Origin: Rosa chinensis
Taxonomy: Eukaryota > Streptophyta > Magnoliopsida > Rosales > Rosaceae
NCBI RefSeq assembly: GCF_002994745.2
Contig: NC_037094.1
Span: forward strand, 42,855,139-42,919,138
Reading direction: 5' to 3'
Length of the DNA stretch: 64,000 bases
Numbering within the stretch: the stretch's first letter is position 1; each line of letters starts with the position of its first letter. Below are positions 1-10,894 of this stretch, one piece after another. The notes under the pieces are model-generated. The model ran no database searches and had not been told where the DNA came from. It saw only the letters and a program-made list of their open reading frames with translations. Made by a program: the position numbers and the translations under genes.

Positions 1-453
1 GGTTGTGAAGATGATGTTGGGGCAACTGAAGTTCTTAAAATTGGTTCTGCTGGTTCTGAAGATGAATAACCAATTGCTTTAGATGAAGCACCAGCCGTAT
101 ATTTGATATCCTCCTTGAATTTGGAGATCTCTCGACTTGAAAACGCCAATAATTTTCAATATGTCTTGAATATTACACTAAATCAAGCATGTGAACATCA
201 TTGCTATATATCATGTGTTTCATGAAGGCAATGCAAACTTGACATAAACATATAGTAAACCACAGACATAACACAAAAATATATGAAACTATCCTGTTAA
301 TTTGGTGCATGCTTTGTTGCTTTTGCATTTACATTGACATTCACTTGGTTTGGCGTTTATTTTTCATTACTTTGTCCCTACATAAAGAATAAAATAACAA
401 ATGTTTATCTTAATGGAAAACATAATTAGCCAAAATATATTATTGAACAATGG
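1..453. other. 3' flank of the MULE gene, no intact gene
   Basis: This stretch lies downstream of the minus-strand MULE zinc-knuckle exon. On the minus strand, bases about 1-100 can be read as a Ser/Pro/Ala-rich tail, as at the C-terminus of MuDR-type transposases, but no motif fixes this. The rest is AT-rich with no recognisable gene. A terminal inverted repeat of the MULE was not found and may lie outside the window. Confidence 0.35.
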
Positions 454-454
454 T

Positions 455-979
455 TTAAATAACCTCATATGCATTCATTGCCTTCTTGGCACACTCAATA
501 AGGCAAGTCCTTTTGTTATGGTCCTTTAAACCACATGTTGTGCATGACGTAGTCACGTATGATCTCCTGGCCATCTTAGTTATGCCAGCCTCAGTAGCCC
601 CAACATTAGGAGCTAGTGGTTGCTCATCTTTCTCCCTCCTCCTAGCCATTTTTAGTCTTCTAGCTTGCCTCCTAAATGGTGGAGGATGAATAGGAGCATG
701 AATCTCAGGCAATAGTTCAACTCCAGGAACATGATTTATAGGATGTGCAAATGCATTGAGGTAGGCTTCCTTACTATAACAGTCATCCACATAGTCAATG
801 GGTTCATATCCTTTAAGAAAGATGCAACAAATGATATGAGGACAAGGAATTCCAGACATCATCCACCCTCTAAATGTGCAAGTCCTCTTAGCCAAATCAA
901 TGGTAAATTTTTGATGAAAGAACACTATCACATCTACCAACAACTTTGAAGGTATAGTCCGTTGATCTATATCCATAGT
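455..979 (-). pseudogene. MuDR-type MULE transposase, SWIM zinc finger and C-terminal zinc knuckle
   Basis: This is the C-terminal part of a Mutator-like transposase. Seen directly: a SWIM-type zinc finger (C-T-F followed by SGIPCPHI, the CxC..CxH form), a short conserved stretch with PIDYVDDCYSKEAYL, a basic linker rich in RRK, and a zinc knuckle reading CTTCGLKDHNKRTC. In MuDR-family proteins this region follows the DDE catalytic core and the SWIM domain helps bind the element ends. The reading frame here is open, but it is cut on its upstream side by the solo LTR at 980. Reading across that insertion joins it to the catalytic part at 3621-4583. The piece is inactive as it stands. Confidence 0.85.
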
Positions 980-3615
980 TGTTACACCCCACATCTGATA
1001 TACCTTTTACTAAGTTACGTGAAATTCGTTATGGTTACCGTTCGCAGTTATAATTTTAACGTTTAGGGGGTGGTTAAAAATTGACTTTTTATGAGTTGTT
1101 AATTTGAGAAAACTTCCTTCATGAAAGTTGTAGAGAACGTTAAACCGAGCGCGTGCATATGTGGTACGTAAAAATCGGAGTTCGTATGTGAAAGTTATAG
1201 CTTAAAATGTGAAAGTTACTGTTCATGGTAACAAAAATATAAATATGGAAAGTTACCACTGTGGGTTTCCATTTTCGGAAACCCGGTAACTCTCCCTCTC
1301 TCTTCACCCCCGACTCCTTCCCCTTTCGGCCCGAACTGTTCCACCTTCGATTTCTCCCTCCTCCGGCCGACCCACGACGGAATCTGGCTATCCCCGAGCT
1401 CGCCTCCTCCCCCTTGACACGTTGGCGGTGGTATTTTGCGAAGATTTGGCCGGAGAAGCTCGATTTCGCGCCGGGAAGGTAAGGGGTGCAGTTTGCTATT
1501 TTTGCCGGTTTCCGGCGATTCCGGCCTTCTCCGGTCACTAGACCGGCGTCGAAGGTTGGGTTTTTGCTGGAGATTATTTTCCCTAAGGTCTTGCTTCTCA
1601 ATTTGCAGTGTAGAGGTCGAATCGATCGAACCCGATCCTAGGGTTCTTGAAATTTCTGGAAAATCTTCACCGGCTTAATTGGAGCTCTTCCAGGTAAAAT
1701 TGGCACTTGTTGTAGTTGAGAAAGTGATTAGGCGTGTTGAGTAGGTGGTGCTGCCAAAATTTGGTGGCCATTGGTGGTGGTTGGCCGGGGGCGCGTGGGC
1801 CCCACGCGCCGCCACTGTGGGTGGCGCGTGGAGGCGTGTGGAGCTGAAATTTATTCTCTGTTTTGGCTCCATAAATCCCTTAACAATTGTAGTAGTTTAT
1901 ACATGAAGTTTGGTGGAGATTGGAGGGATTACAAATTGTGTTTAAACGAATAATTAACGATTTGCGTGAATTCGATCGCCGAAATTCGTTCGAATTCACT
2001 TTAGAATATATATATCGATGAATGGATATTGATGGAATTTCGAGGATGGATTTATTGTGAATTAAGGAGTTGGATTTGAAGGGGGAACGTTATGAATTTC
2101 AATTTCTAATTATCATAAAGTTAATTGTCGTTCTATAAATGTTTTTGTTTACGAGTGCTATTCGTACAGGACGAGAGGAATCTTCGTACGAGGAAAATAC
2201 CGAGCGACGTCAGGATTGAGCATATATAGTGAGTGGACTTTTATTTTTTAAAGAATGATGCATGCATTTATTTAAACAGTTCCGAAGTTGAATTATTTAT
2301 CAATTTACTTCCTTGAGCAAACGGTTATTTTCGGAAACGGTTTTGGTTAATTGATTTACTTGGAGATTTTATGGCGTGCGGGGTCACGTCATTGGATTAC
2401 GCTTATCTTCTTTTATTTATTTATTTCCGGTTTGATTCCCAGATTTATACTATTTATATTATACTTATATTCGACAATTTGAGATTCGATGAAGTTAATC
2501 CTTATACTCATTTATATCCTATTTATTTTTTGATGATGAGATTATCTTGGCGTGTGGGTCACGTCATGGGAAATTCTTTTACGAGATATGGGGAAGCCTT
2601 ATGTATTTGTAATTTTACTGTGGTTTTCGGATTTTGTTTTGCCATACTTTGGGTGACTTATCATTGCTAGCTTTGATCTTCCGCCTTTGTGGCGAGGTGA
2701 TGGGATCACCGAAGCCCTCCGCCTTTGTGGCGCTGGTTACTGTCTTTGTGACAGTAATTCTGAAGCCCAGTATCCTATCGCTACACATAGTGGCGTAAGG
2801 GTATATTACGGGAGTAATGGGAGTACTTTAGCCTGGGAGGCTATCACCCGAGCCTGGGAGGCTCACTCGTATGGCTATCGTCTTCCCCTACTCATTATAC
2901 TATTTTCGACTAGCGGGGCTAGTCCGATTTGTTTTAGCCAGCGGGGCTGGTTCTATTTCTTTGAGTATCGGAGTTTCCATTTTTTTTGTTTTTCGTATGT
3001 GACTAGCGGGGCTAGTCGGCCTTCAAGAGCGAAACTCCTCTTATTTTTATTTTGTTAATCATTGCATGCACCGGGAGCTTTGATTGATATAAATGTGGAA
3101 AAGTATAAAATCCCTTTTTCCTTTCAATCATTTATTTTTGTCCACTCACGCTAACGTTTTTATATACTTTTCCCTGGGCCCTTCGGTTTCAAATGCCCAG
3201 ATTGCAGTATCGCTGCTCGGTGTACGAGTGTGAGCCATAGTGACCGTACCTGCTTCCGCCATCACATTCTGTAGGTTACCTGTTTAACCTACTGCACTCC
3301 TTGTCTATTTATATTCCTAGAATTGCTCTGATTACTAAGGGATATGTGACCCAAACTTGTATGAATTATATTTGAGGTCTACGACCTAACTTTGGTGATT
3401 GTAGTAACTTTTAACTTTTGGAGATTGTGTATGATGTTATTAGCTTTGAGATGGGATTGGTTGGATTATTTGAAGTGAATTTTGGTTTTCCACAGGATTT
3501 TGGGTTATCCATTTTTAAGGGAGGTTATGCCGAAATTTTTGGTAAATCTCCTTTAAAGGTGGGTCCCGCAGGGCCACTTTGGATTCCAGGGTGGAATTCG
3601 GGGCGGGTCTTGTCA
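980..3615 (+). mobile_element. Solo LTR, 2.6 kb, with 5-bp target duplication
   Basis: The element begins TGTTACACCCC and ends CTTGTCA, the TG..CA ends of an LTR. It is flanked by the direct repeat ATAGT (975-979 and 3616-3620), the 5-bp duplication left by LTR-retrotransposon integrase. It lies inside the MULE coding sequence and no gag-pol is present, so it is a solo LTR left by recombination between two LTRs. Bases 1085-1250 and 1600-1830 match the foldback element at 34402-35761, and the 3' end matches the LTR fragment ending at 43660, so at least three copies of this LTR family are in the window. The motif CCCTGGGCCCTTCGG near 3172 has a counterpart near 41565. The length is long for a plant LTR. 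The superfamily (probably Ty3/gypsy) is inferred, since no protein is present. Confidence 0.85.
2682..3017 (+). repeat. Run of eleven short hairpins inside the solo LTR
   Basis: At least eleven perfect or near-perfect small inverted repeats follow one another: 2682-2694, 2696-2710, 2720-2732, 2738-2756, 2779-2795 (one G-T pair), 2805-2818, 2829-2843, 2850-2864, 2908-2924, 2938-2950 and 3001-3017. Stems are 4-7 bp. Loops are mostly either GGG or TTTGT/ACATA. Examples are GACTAGC-GGG-GCTAGTC (twice) and TACTGTC-TTTGT-GACAGTA. Stem sequences differ between hairpins while the loops are kept. Two similar CGTG..CACG units lie upstream at 2375-2388 and 2551-2563. The role is unknown. Confidence 0.8.
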
Positions 3616-3620
3616 ATAGT

Positions 3621-4583
3621 ATTCTCTAGCTCTCTTTGCAATTAGTGTTTGGATCATTGGTCCAACATTAACTTTCCACTTCATGCCAGTAAGGCAACAA
3701 CCCTTCTATTTGCTATACTTATCATCAAATCTTGTCTCAACTGCTCAAACATCACTAACATATGCTTGTCCCTACATGGAACTATTACAGCATTATAGGA
3801 CTCGCAAAGGTTATTAAGCAGCATATCACACTTGTAATCTATTTTAAAATGTGTTATACTCTAATAATTAGAAGTATCATGATCTCTCAACCAGTCATAT
3901 GCCTTACTAGATATATAAGCCATTTCTTTCGTATGCCTATTGAACCAAACTATAGTGGAGTTTCTTGGTGCCACTCACAGTAGATTTTTCAAAACTAGTC
4001 TAAAGTTTTTCTTTTTGAAGTTGTTGTGTAGATAACGCTCACAATGCCTGTGTTCAGCTCCTAGTACCATTTTAGCTACTGCCTCTAGTAATCCTTTTTG
4101 CTTGTCAGACATGAACACAACATCATTTCCATTCTCAATCTTCAATCAAATCATCCATTAAAAACTCCATTAACCAGGTTCATGTATATTTATTTTCCAA
4201 CTCCACAATTGCATAAGCAATGGGATACATGCCATTGTTTGCATCTATCCCAACAGCTTCGAGCAATTGTCATGGATAATTACATTTTATATGACAAGCA
4301 TCGACTCTGACAACTGACCTACAACCATCTTTCGCCCCCTTTTGCATGCATCTAAATAAACATAAAATATCTTGAACTTTCTAACATTTCCCTTCATTTC
4401 AGTCATCATCTTCACAATAGAATTATGATTGGTCTCCCTTAATATTGCAGCATATGACTCCAACATATTGCACTGGTCTACCTCACTTCCTTCATTTAGT
4501 TATGTAGATAGTCTTCTAGCCCTTATGACTTGTATATGAGTGCGATTTTTGACCATAATCAACTCTAACACAATCCTAAAACC
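3621..4583 (-). pseudogene. MuDR-type MULE transposase, catalytic core (degraded)
   Basis: Read on the minus strand with frame changes, this gives the catalytic part of a MULE transposase. Recognisable stretches are VDACHIKC, QLLEAVGIDANNGMYPIAYA, FMSDKQKGLLEAV, AEHRHCERYLHNNF and CDMLLNNLCESYNAVI, all standard landmarks of the MuDR DDE domain: first Asp in VDACH, second Asp in MSDKQKG, then the C/H motif. An upstream stretch resembling ESYAAILRETN also fits the family. Several stop codons and at least two frameshifts break it. It continues into 455-979 across the solo LTR and into 13489-13850 across the CACTA element. It cannot encode a working enzyme. Confidence 0.85.
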
Positions 4584-4639
4584 GTTCACTACTACAGAAA
4601 TGGGATAAGAGGTCACGTGGCTCAGAATTATAAGGATGT

Positions 4640-7065
4640 GTTTTAATTTAAATGTCCTAGTAACCATTTAAGGACATTTGAGACTAATACAAACATGCTA
4701 AATAAGCAGCCATGAAGGAAGAAAAAAATTACTATCCTTGTTCGACGCTTTCTACTCTTTCTCTCTCCCCACTCATCCTACTCTCTCTATCTTCACCATG
4801 ACCAATCGTTTGAATCGTAAGGAATAGATCTTCGATCTATGATCCCCAATTCTCGATCCTCTTATAAGATTCAACCATGCTCTATCAATTTAACCTAACT
4901 CTTATTTTCAAAATTAGGGATTGTGATTGTGGTTTTTGTGTGCAGTAAGAGATCAAAGAGATTTCAACACTGCATTTCTCGACCGCAGGGAGACTACGAA
5001 CCGGCTTGTGGAGTTGTGGTTTAAGAAGTCATCGACTATTGTAACTCAATCTTCGTGCTTCATCCCGAGGCCATGGAGAATCTCCAACAACAACACAATT
5101 AGGTACCATTTTGATTTTCTTTATGGCTTTATTTGTTATATGTATGAGGAAAGTTTGATGAATTTTGCTGGGTTTTCCATTTATGGCTTATTGATTAAGT
5201 TTTTCTCACTAATGTGTTCAAGTTAGGGCTCATTGAATGAAATTAGGTGTTGGGTAGTGAGTAAATCGCTCCGTTTTTAATTGGGTTTTGTTGGGTTTTC
5301 TCTATTTTTTTATATTTATATCTGGTAACTGGATGTTTTGATTGTTCAAAGTTATTGCTTTGTAACGAAAGTTTGGGATTTGTTGTTAAGGTCATGCCTT
5401 TTTTATGGTTTAGAATTAGAGGTGGTTGAATACTATTTGAAACAATATTATTGTAACTCTATCTACGTGATTGGATTGCTTCAAAGTGGCTAGTATATGT
5501 GAATCTCATATATACACTTAGTTATATAAGTTCATTTAATCAACTTGTATTCATAATTCTATTCATGCTTACTTAAACTTAATGAATAATCAAGTCACCA
5601 TGATAAGGGTCGATGGTTCAAAAAGGATGCAAAGGGATATTGGCATTAGCCAACAAAGGATTTCTACCTACCCCTGAAAATATTGCCAGCTTGCATGGTA
5701 TTCTCATATTTCTCTATTCTATATGCTTGTATTGTGTATTGTTTAATTTAAGTATAATATATAAAGGCTAGTTTGAGTTTGGTAACAAAGACAAATAATT
5801 TTGTTGGTTTATTTCTTAATTAGGATCTAGTTTCTAGCTTATACTTAGTGCACCAATATTGGTTTGTTTCTCAGTTAGGATCTCAATTTCTAGCTTGTAC
5901 TTAGTGCAGCAATATTGGTTTGTTTCTCAATTTGAGATCTAAGTTTCTAGCATATTTCATGTGTTGTAGTTTCATCTGTTTCTCTAGTTCCACTATAAGT
6001 AAGACACTTCAGATTTGTTTTCAAATTGACTTGCGTCTCTGTTTCTTACTTCATTTCATAAATATTGTCCAACTTTTTCATTTATTTGTTTATTTTCTGG
6101 ATCAGCTACTCTCTTTTTGGCTACTTCAATGCATAATTTGATATTTTTGTTCTTTTTCTTTTTTATCTATTTGTGAGTTCATCTGGATTATATTTTTCTG
6201 TTCAAAGTAAATTTTGCTTTGTGCTAATCAAAACATCCAAAATATGTTTATAATCATTCTCTATTAATTGATACATTTTATCCTTTTCATAAACAGTATG
6301 GAGGCTTTCTTGCTTAAATCTCTTGTAGACATACTAACCAGCAGCTTGAGGTCATTCTCGTCAAAATGAAAGGTAAGACATTTGTCTTCCTTTAATTTGT
6401 TTATTCATGTGAATGGTCTTATCACTGTAAAGCCAGTCATCGTTTGGTATATATTCCTATAGATGAAGTTTCAAGTAGAAGTAGTTTTTGCCTAATTGTT
6501 TCAAAATTGAGACTTGAATTCAGGACACTGTTTGTGGGTAATACACTTGTTACACTTTTGAGAATGCAGGTTGAAAATAAGCAAAATTTGATATTTATGG
6601 TCTGAAGTAATTTTGTTTAAATCTCTCTCTATTTTAATTCTCTCAGCTGTAGATTTATTTATAGTATAGTTACCAGTGTAAAAGCCAATTTATAACAAAA
6701 ACGAATAATCCATCCCTCTGTGTTTTCTCTTAAATGTGAATCTCACCATTTGTTTAGTGGGTTTCTAGACATTTTACTTGTATGTATCTGTGTGTTTTTG
6801 GATAAGAAAGAAACTTCTTAGACATTTTGTCTTAGTGTTTTGGGTATTTGAATTTCAAAGCTGAAATTAACACCCTTATTTGGGTTTCTTGTTAACACTT
6901 GAGCAGGTTTGTGGAGAAAAATTTGAGCAACGATGGGTATAGAAGGATGTTATTCACATAGATATGTAAGTTCAAGATCATAATTGATAATTTGATTATT
7001 AATGTGGTACGATACTCTGTGTTTGTTGTTGTATGCAGTATTTTAATTACTCAACCTGCACTTCA
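4640..7065. other. Left interior of the CACTA element, possible captured exon-like pieces
   Basis: No recognisable protein domain was found. A pyrimidine-rich stretch near 4745-4800 looks like a 5' leader. Short segments bounded by AG and GTAAG-type sites occur near 6300-6372 and 6907-6966, which is how captured host-gene exons look in CACTA elements. The translated pieces are too short and too broken by stops to identify. The pyrimidine runs and AT-rich intron-like stretches between them fit a captured gene with introns, but this is inference. Confidence 0.3.
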
Positions 7066-7337
7066 TTTTTTTTTTTTTAAGGAAGTGAGAGGAGGACTAG
7101 CTCAACGTCCTCTCTCGGAATTTTATTAATACTAAAAGAAAAGCACAAACGGGATGGAGGACCATGCCAAAGCCAACCCAAGAAAGGGTACATAAATAAG
7201 CTAGCATAGCATAGAACATTCTAGAATGTTCCAAGTCAAGGAGACTAAGAACAAAACCATGCATGAACAGGAAAGAAACCAAGCAAGACACCAACCAACT
7301 ATACATGAAGAGTACCAGCTAAAAGTAAGTAGATAGA

Positions 7338-7928
7338 TTAAGAAAACCTATAGGATGGACACAAGCCAAAATCATGGCCGAAAGCCAGAAGTAAGAAATG
7401 AGGAACCGTGTCCCACCAAGTGAAACCATCATGTGAGGCTCTGAAATTTGCAAGCTTATCTGCCACCGAGTTCCCCTCTATGAAGATATGAGAGAAACGA
7501 ATGTTTAATTGCCCAGATAGGTGTAAACAATTTCTCCACTTCATGCGAAGGCGCCAGGGAACCCTGGTTGGGTCTTTGAAGTATGTAAGCACAACCATGG
7601 AGTCCACTTCCACCCACACGTTATACCACCCTTTCACTCTTGCAATTCGTAGAGCCTCAATCACCGCCAGCACCTCCGCATCCAGAGCACATGAGACACA
7701 CACTTTAGTGGCAAAAGCCCCTAAAAAGGATGCCTCACTGCAGCGGAAAACGGCCCCGTAACCTGCATTCAGATGATCATGGAAGGACCCATCCGTATTT
7801 ACCTTTATCCAATGATCCGGAGGAGGCACCCAAAGTACTTGGACAATCCTTGGAGCAGAAGGCCGCAATTGGGACAATCCAAGCAGGGTGAAAATGGGGG
7901 ACCAATTATGGGTGATTAGAGATGCCAA
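7338..7928 (-). pseudogene. LINE ORF2, RNase H domain
   Basis: This is an RNase H1-like domain at the C-terminal end of the LINE polyprotein. It reads WIKVNTDGSFH (first Asp), then DAEVLAVIEALRIAR (Glu), VEVDSMVVLTYF (second Asp) and IEGNSVADKLANF (last Asp), so all four metal-binding acidic residues are present. Length and order match the RVT_3/RNase H domain found in plant L1 elements, where it follows the zinc-binding region. The domain itself is open but is separated from the RT by a frameshift near 7910-7930. Confidence 0.85.
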
Positions 7929-8146
7929 AGACTAGCTTTGCTGACTCCTTGACCGAAAGCATTACTTTATGTTTAAACTTGAATAAATCAAAAGTTCCCC
8001 CCACATGCTTCAAGCCATTTCTTTCACACCACAAGCACCAAAGAATATTGCAGACTGATATATTCCAGAGGGTTTTGCAAGAAATAGATAGAGATGAGAC
8101 TAAGGTGTCTAGGAGAAGATCACTAACTGCTAAATCCGGCCGAAAA

Positions 8147-8709
8147 TTAAGGCGGAAGAGAGGGAAAAACCAGCAGTAGCAGTGCAACTCCAGAAGAGGT
8201 GATGGAGTGATTCAGTTTCAAATGCACACAAGTAACAGCGTGAGCAGAGTGACCTACCGCGCCCTGCAAATTATCCTCTATAGGGATCTTTCTTAGAAGA
8301 ATTTTCCATGTAACCAGGCTCTTCCGCGACCATATTTTCCTACCCCAAGTGGCCATGGGCTGCAGCTCTGAGAAAAAACGATAGGCAGTTTTTGTGGTAA
8401 GAGTCTCGGAGCTCTCCGAAGCCCACACTAGTTTATCAATGCAATCTTCAGTTGGCAATGAGACCCCCGAAATGGTTTCCACAATACCAGGGTATGCTCA
8501 TTGGAAACTCCAAGGAATAAGCCACTCCCTATTTTCAATGAAAATGCTAACCTTATCATTAAGAAAGGGGTGAACCTGCTGATCCAAAATTGCAACTTGC
8601 AAAAGCTCCTCTCCCAACCATCTATCCTTCCAAAAATGGACCAGTTTGCCGTCCCCAATAACCCACTACACATTTTGAAGAAGTGTAGGCCACAACTTCT
8701 TGAGGCCAA
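8147..8709 (-). pseudogene. LINE ORF2, region between RT and RNase H (zf-RVT)
   Basis: Two overlapping frames here carry the segment between the reverse transcriptase and RNase H. One contains an SSETLTTKTAYRFF-like stretch followed by KIWSRKSLVTWKILLRKIP and DNLQG, resembling the zf-RVT (reverse transcriptase zinc-binding) domain of plant LINEs. The expected Cys/His spacing is only partly kept. The change of frame near 8430-8480 shows at least one indel. Confidence 0.7.
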
Positions 8710-10090
8710 GCCAAATAGAAGACTTCTTGTAGTATTCGACTAGTTGAAGCCCCTCATTAACGAATCTGTCATGGATCATAATTGTAGATGGCGATAGCCT
8801 CTCAACCACCTCCCAGCAGCGCTTAAGTAACAAAGATTTATTTAGTGTGAAAATATTTTTCTGGACTAAACCACCATGTAATGTGGGCATGCAACATGTT
8901 TTCCAAGCCACCAAAGCGGAACCATTTTTAAGAGGGTCCCCATTCCAAAAGAAATTACGGGTCCAACGTTGCACTTTTACCAGGAGCTCCCTTGGCCACT
9001 CATAAATTTGAAAGTTGTAAGTGAGTGCACTTTGAAGAACAGAGCTAATCAGCTGAAGCCTACCTACTTGTGATAGTTGCTTTCCTTTCCATGTACTCAA
9101 CTTGCATCTAATCTTGTCAGCAATGGGGAGAAAGTACTCACTTCTTAGTCTTCCAATGAAAATCGGTACCCCAAGATAGGTGAAGGGGAAGCACCCAGGT
9201 GAAATCCCCAAGATGCTCATGATCCGAATCTGCCTTGGAGCTGCATATTTTCCCAAGAAAAGTTTGGATTTCGACTTGTTTACTGCTTGACCTGAGTTTA
9301 AAGCATACTCATCCATGAAGGAGACGAGATTCCGAAGGTGCTTGGTACCCCCTTGTAGGAAAACCATTACATCATCAGCAAAGAGCACATGTGATGGGGG
9401 AGTGACTCCCAGAGGTGCTGATATGCATTTTATTTTATTGCAATCCACTAGGGAAGTAATACCCCTACTCAGGACTTCCTCCGCTAAACAGAAAAGAAGC
9501 GGTGATAAAGGGTCACCCTGACGGACTCCTCTAGAGCACTTGAAATAACCACAACCCTGACCATTCACACTTGTGGAGAGAAAAGCTAAGCTGAGGATAT
9601 TTTGAATGTACTTAACAAAAGTAGCATTGAACCCAAAAGCATTTAGCACTCTCAATAGGAAATCCCAGTCTAAAGTGTCAAACGCCTTTCGTATGTCATA
9701 CTTGATTGCCACATTGCCATACTTACACTTCTTGTCAAGTAAGTTCACACACTCTGAGGTTTGAGAGATTGGATCCACAATAGTATGCCCTCTGATAAAC
9801 GCACTCTGGTTTGGGGAAATAATCCTTGAAGCAACACTTCCCAGCCAAACAGCCAGGATCTTTGTAATTATTTTAAATACAAAGTTAGCTAGGGCAATAG
9901 GTCGGTAATCCAAGATGCTCTCAGCCTCCACAAGTTTGGGAATGAGAATAATTGCATTAGAGTTGAAATGCAGCATGATGAATCCATTTGCAAAGAAATC
10001 CTGAACCACCGAAGTAACCTCAAGCCCCATTACTGACCAACAAAAAGTAAAGAAACCACCTGTAAACCCATCAAGCCCAGGGCACTGAAC
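8666..10090 (-). pseudogene. LINE ORF2, reverse transcriptase domain
   Basis: This is the longest LINE reading frame. Seen in order: IILIPK and YRPIALANFVFKIITK, then NQSAFIRGHTI, KYDIRKAFDTLDWDFL (first catalytic Asp), GVRQGDPLSPLLFCL, and VLFADDVMVF, whose FADD holds the paired catalytic Asp residues. These are the standard RT blocks of non-LTR retrotransposons. The start at 10030 is only an internal Met: the RT begins upstream as PGLDGFTGGFFTFCW in the same frame but in a different frame from the linker before it, so there is a frameshift near 10080. The catalytic block itself is intact. Confidence 0.88.
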
Positions 10091-10662
10091 CAGTCCATGT
10101 CTCTGACTGTGGCAGGGACTTCTTCACTTGCATGGACTTTGACCAAAGCAGCATTTTCAGCCTCAGTGACTAGCTGAGGAATAGTACGCTCCACAAGCCC
10201 CGTGTTCACTATAGAGGTGTCCTTGGTGAAATTCGTTTCAAAGTGCTGCACCACATGATCCTCAATAGCCCCTGCGTCTGTAATAATTTCCTGATTCACC
10301 TTGAGAAAGGTTATGGATTTGTTTAGACGTCTGAGCCTGACCATATTATGTAAAAAAGCGGTGTTTCTATCACCATCCTTTAGCCACCGTAACCTTGATT
10401 TGTCTTGAAGAAAAGTAGCTTGTAACGCTAGATCAGAGATGAATCTTGAATGCGCGACATCTTCCCTTTCGTATCTCTCCTCCGAAGGACCAAGTCTAGA
10501 AATTTCCTCTTGTATTTGATCTAAGCTCTCATTTGAAGTTTTGACCCGCTGGTGAACATCACTAATGGAGCTCATGCTCCAAACCCTCAACATAGATTTC
10601 AAGGCCCTGAGCTTTGAGACCAGAATGAATTGAGGGCACCCATAAAACCGTAAAAACCACAC
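10030..10662 (-). pseudogene. LINE ORF2, linker between endonuclease and RT
   Basis: This frame contains the DKSRLRWLKDGDRNTAFLH motif, which stands between endonuclease and RT in plant L1 elements, followed by a TEAENAALVKVHASEEV-like stretch. It should follow about 220 residues of endonuclease, but only about 65 remain upstream, so an internal deletion joins the endonuclease start almost directly to the linker near 10662-10690. Its last 25 residues are out of frame. Confidence 0.75.
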
Positions 10663-10684
10663 TAGATATTGTATCTTATAGTAA

Positions 10685-10894
10685 CTAGATATTGGGATCT
10701 AAACTGCCCCTGTCATTAGTAGTTACCAGTCGGAGGCCCAAGGATCTCCAGAAAGCAATCTGAATAGAATCCACTAAAACAAAAGGCTCGGAAATACAAA
10801 CAAGTAAAGGTTTATGCACACGTACCATGTTTGTTAGTGCTCGCTGTGTATCAGTATCAGCAACACCACGGGCATTCCAGAACAGTATCTTCAT
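10685..10894 (-). pseudogene. LINE ORF2, endonuclease N-terminus (truncated)
   Basis: The frame opens MKILFWNARGVADTDTQ, the standard start of an apurinic-type (EEP) endonuclease in plant LINEs, where the Asn of WNARG is part of the active site. It continues to CISEPFV, where the catalytic Glu lies. The remaining Asp/His-bearing part (DH, SDH motifs) is missing because of a deletion before 10662. The ATG overlaps the ORF1 stop as TAATG, which suggests coupled translation in the live ancestor. Confidence 0.8.

Noticed and set aside
1140..1678. Frames on both strands with Arg/Pro/Ser-rich protein
   Set aside because: They lie in the GC-rich part of the solo LTR and show no known domain; similar frames arise in the foldback copy.
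2687..3058. Plus-strand frame of 123 codons in the solo LTR
   Set aside because: Repeated hairpin DNA read as protein; no motif.
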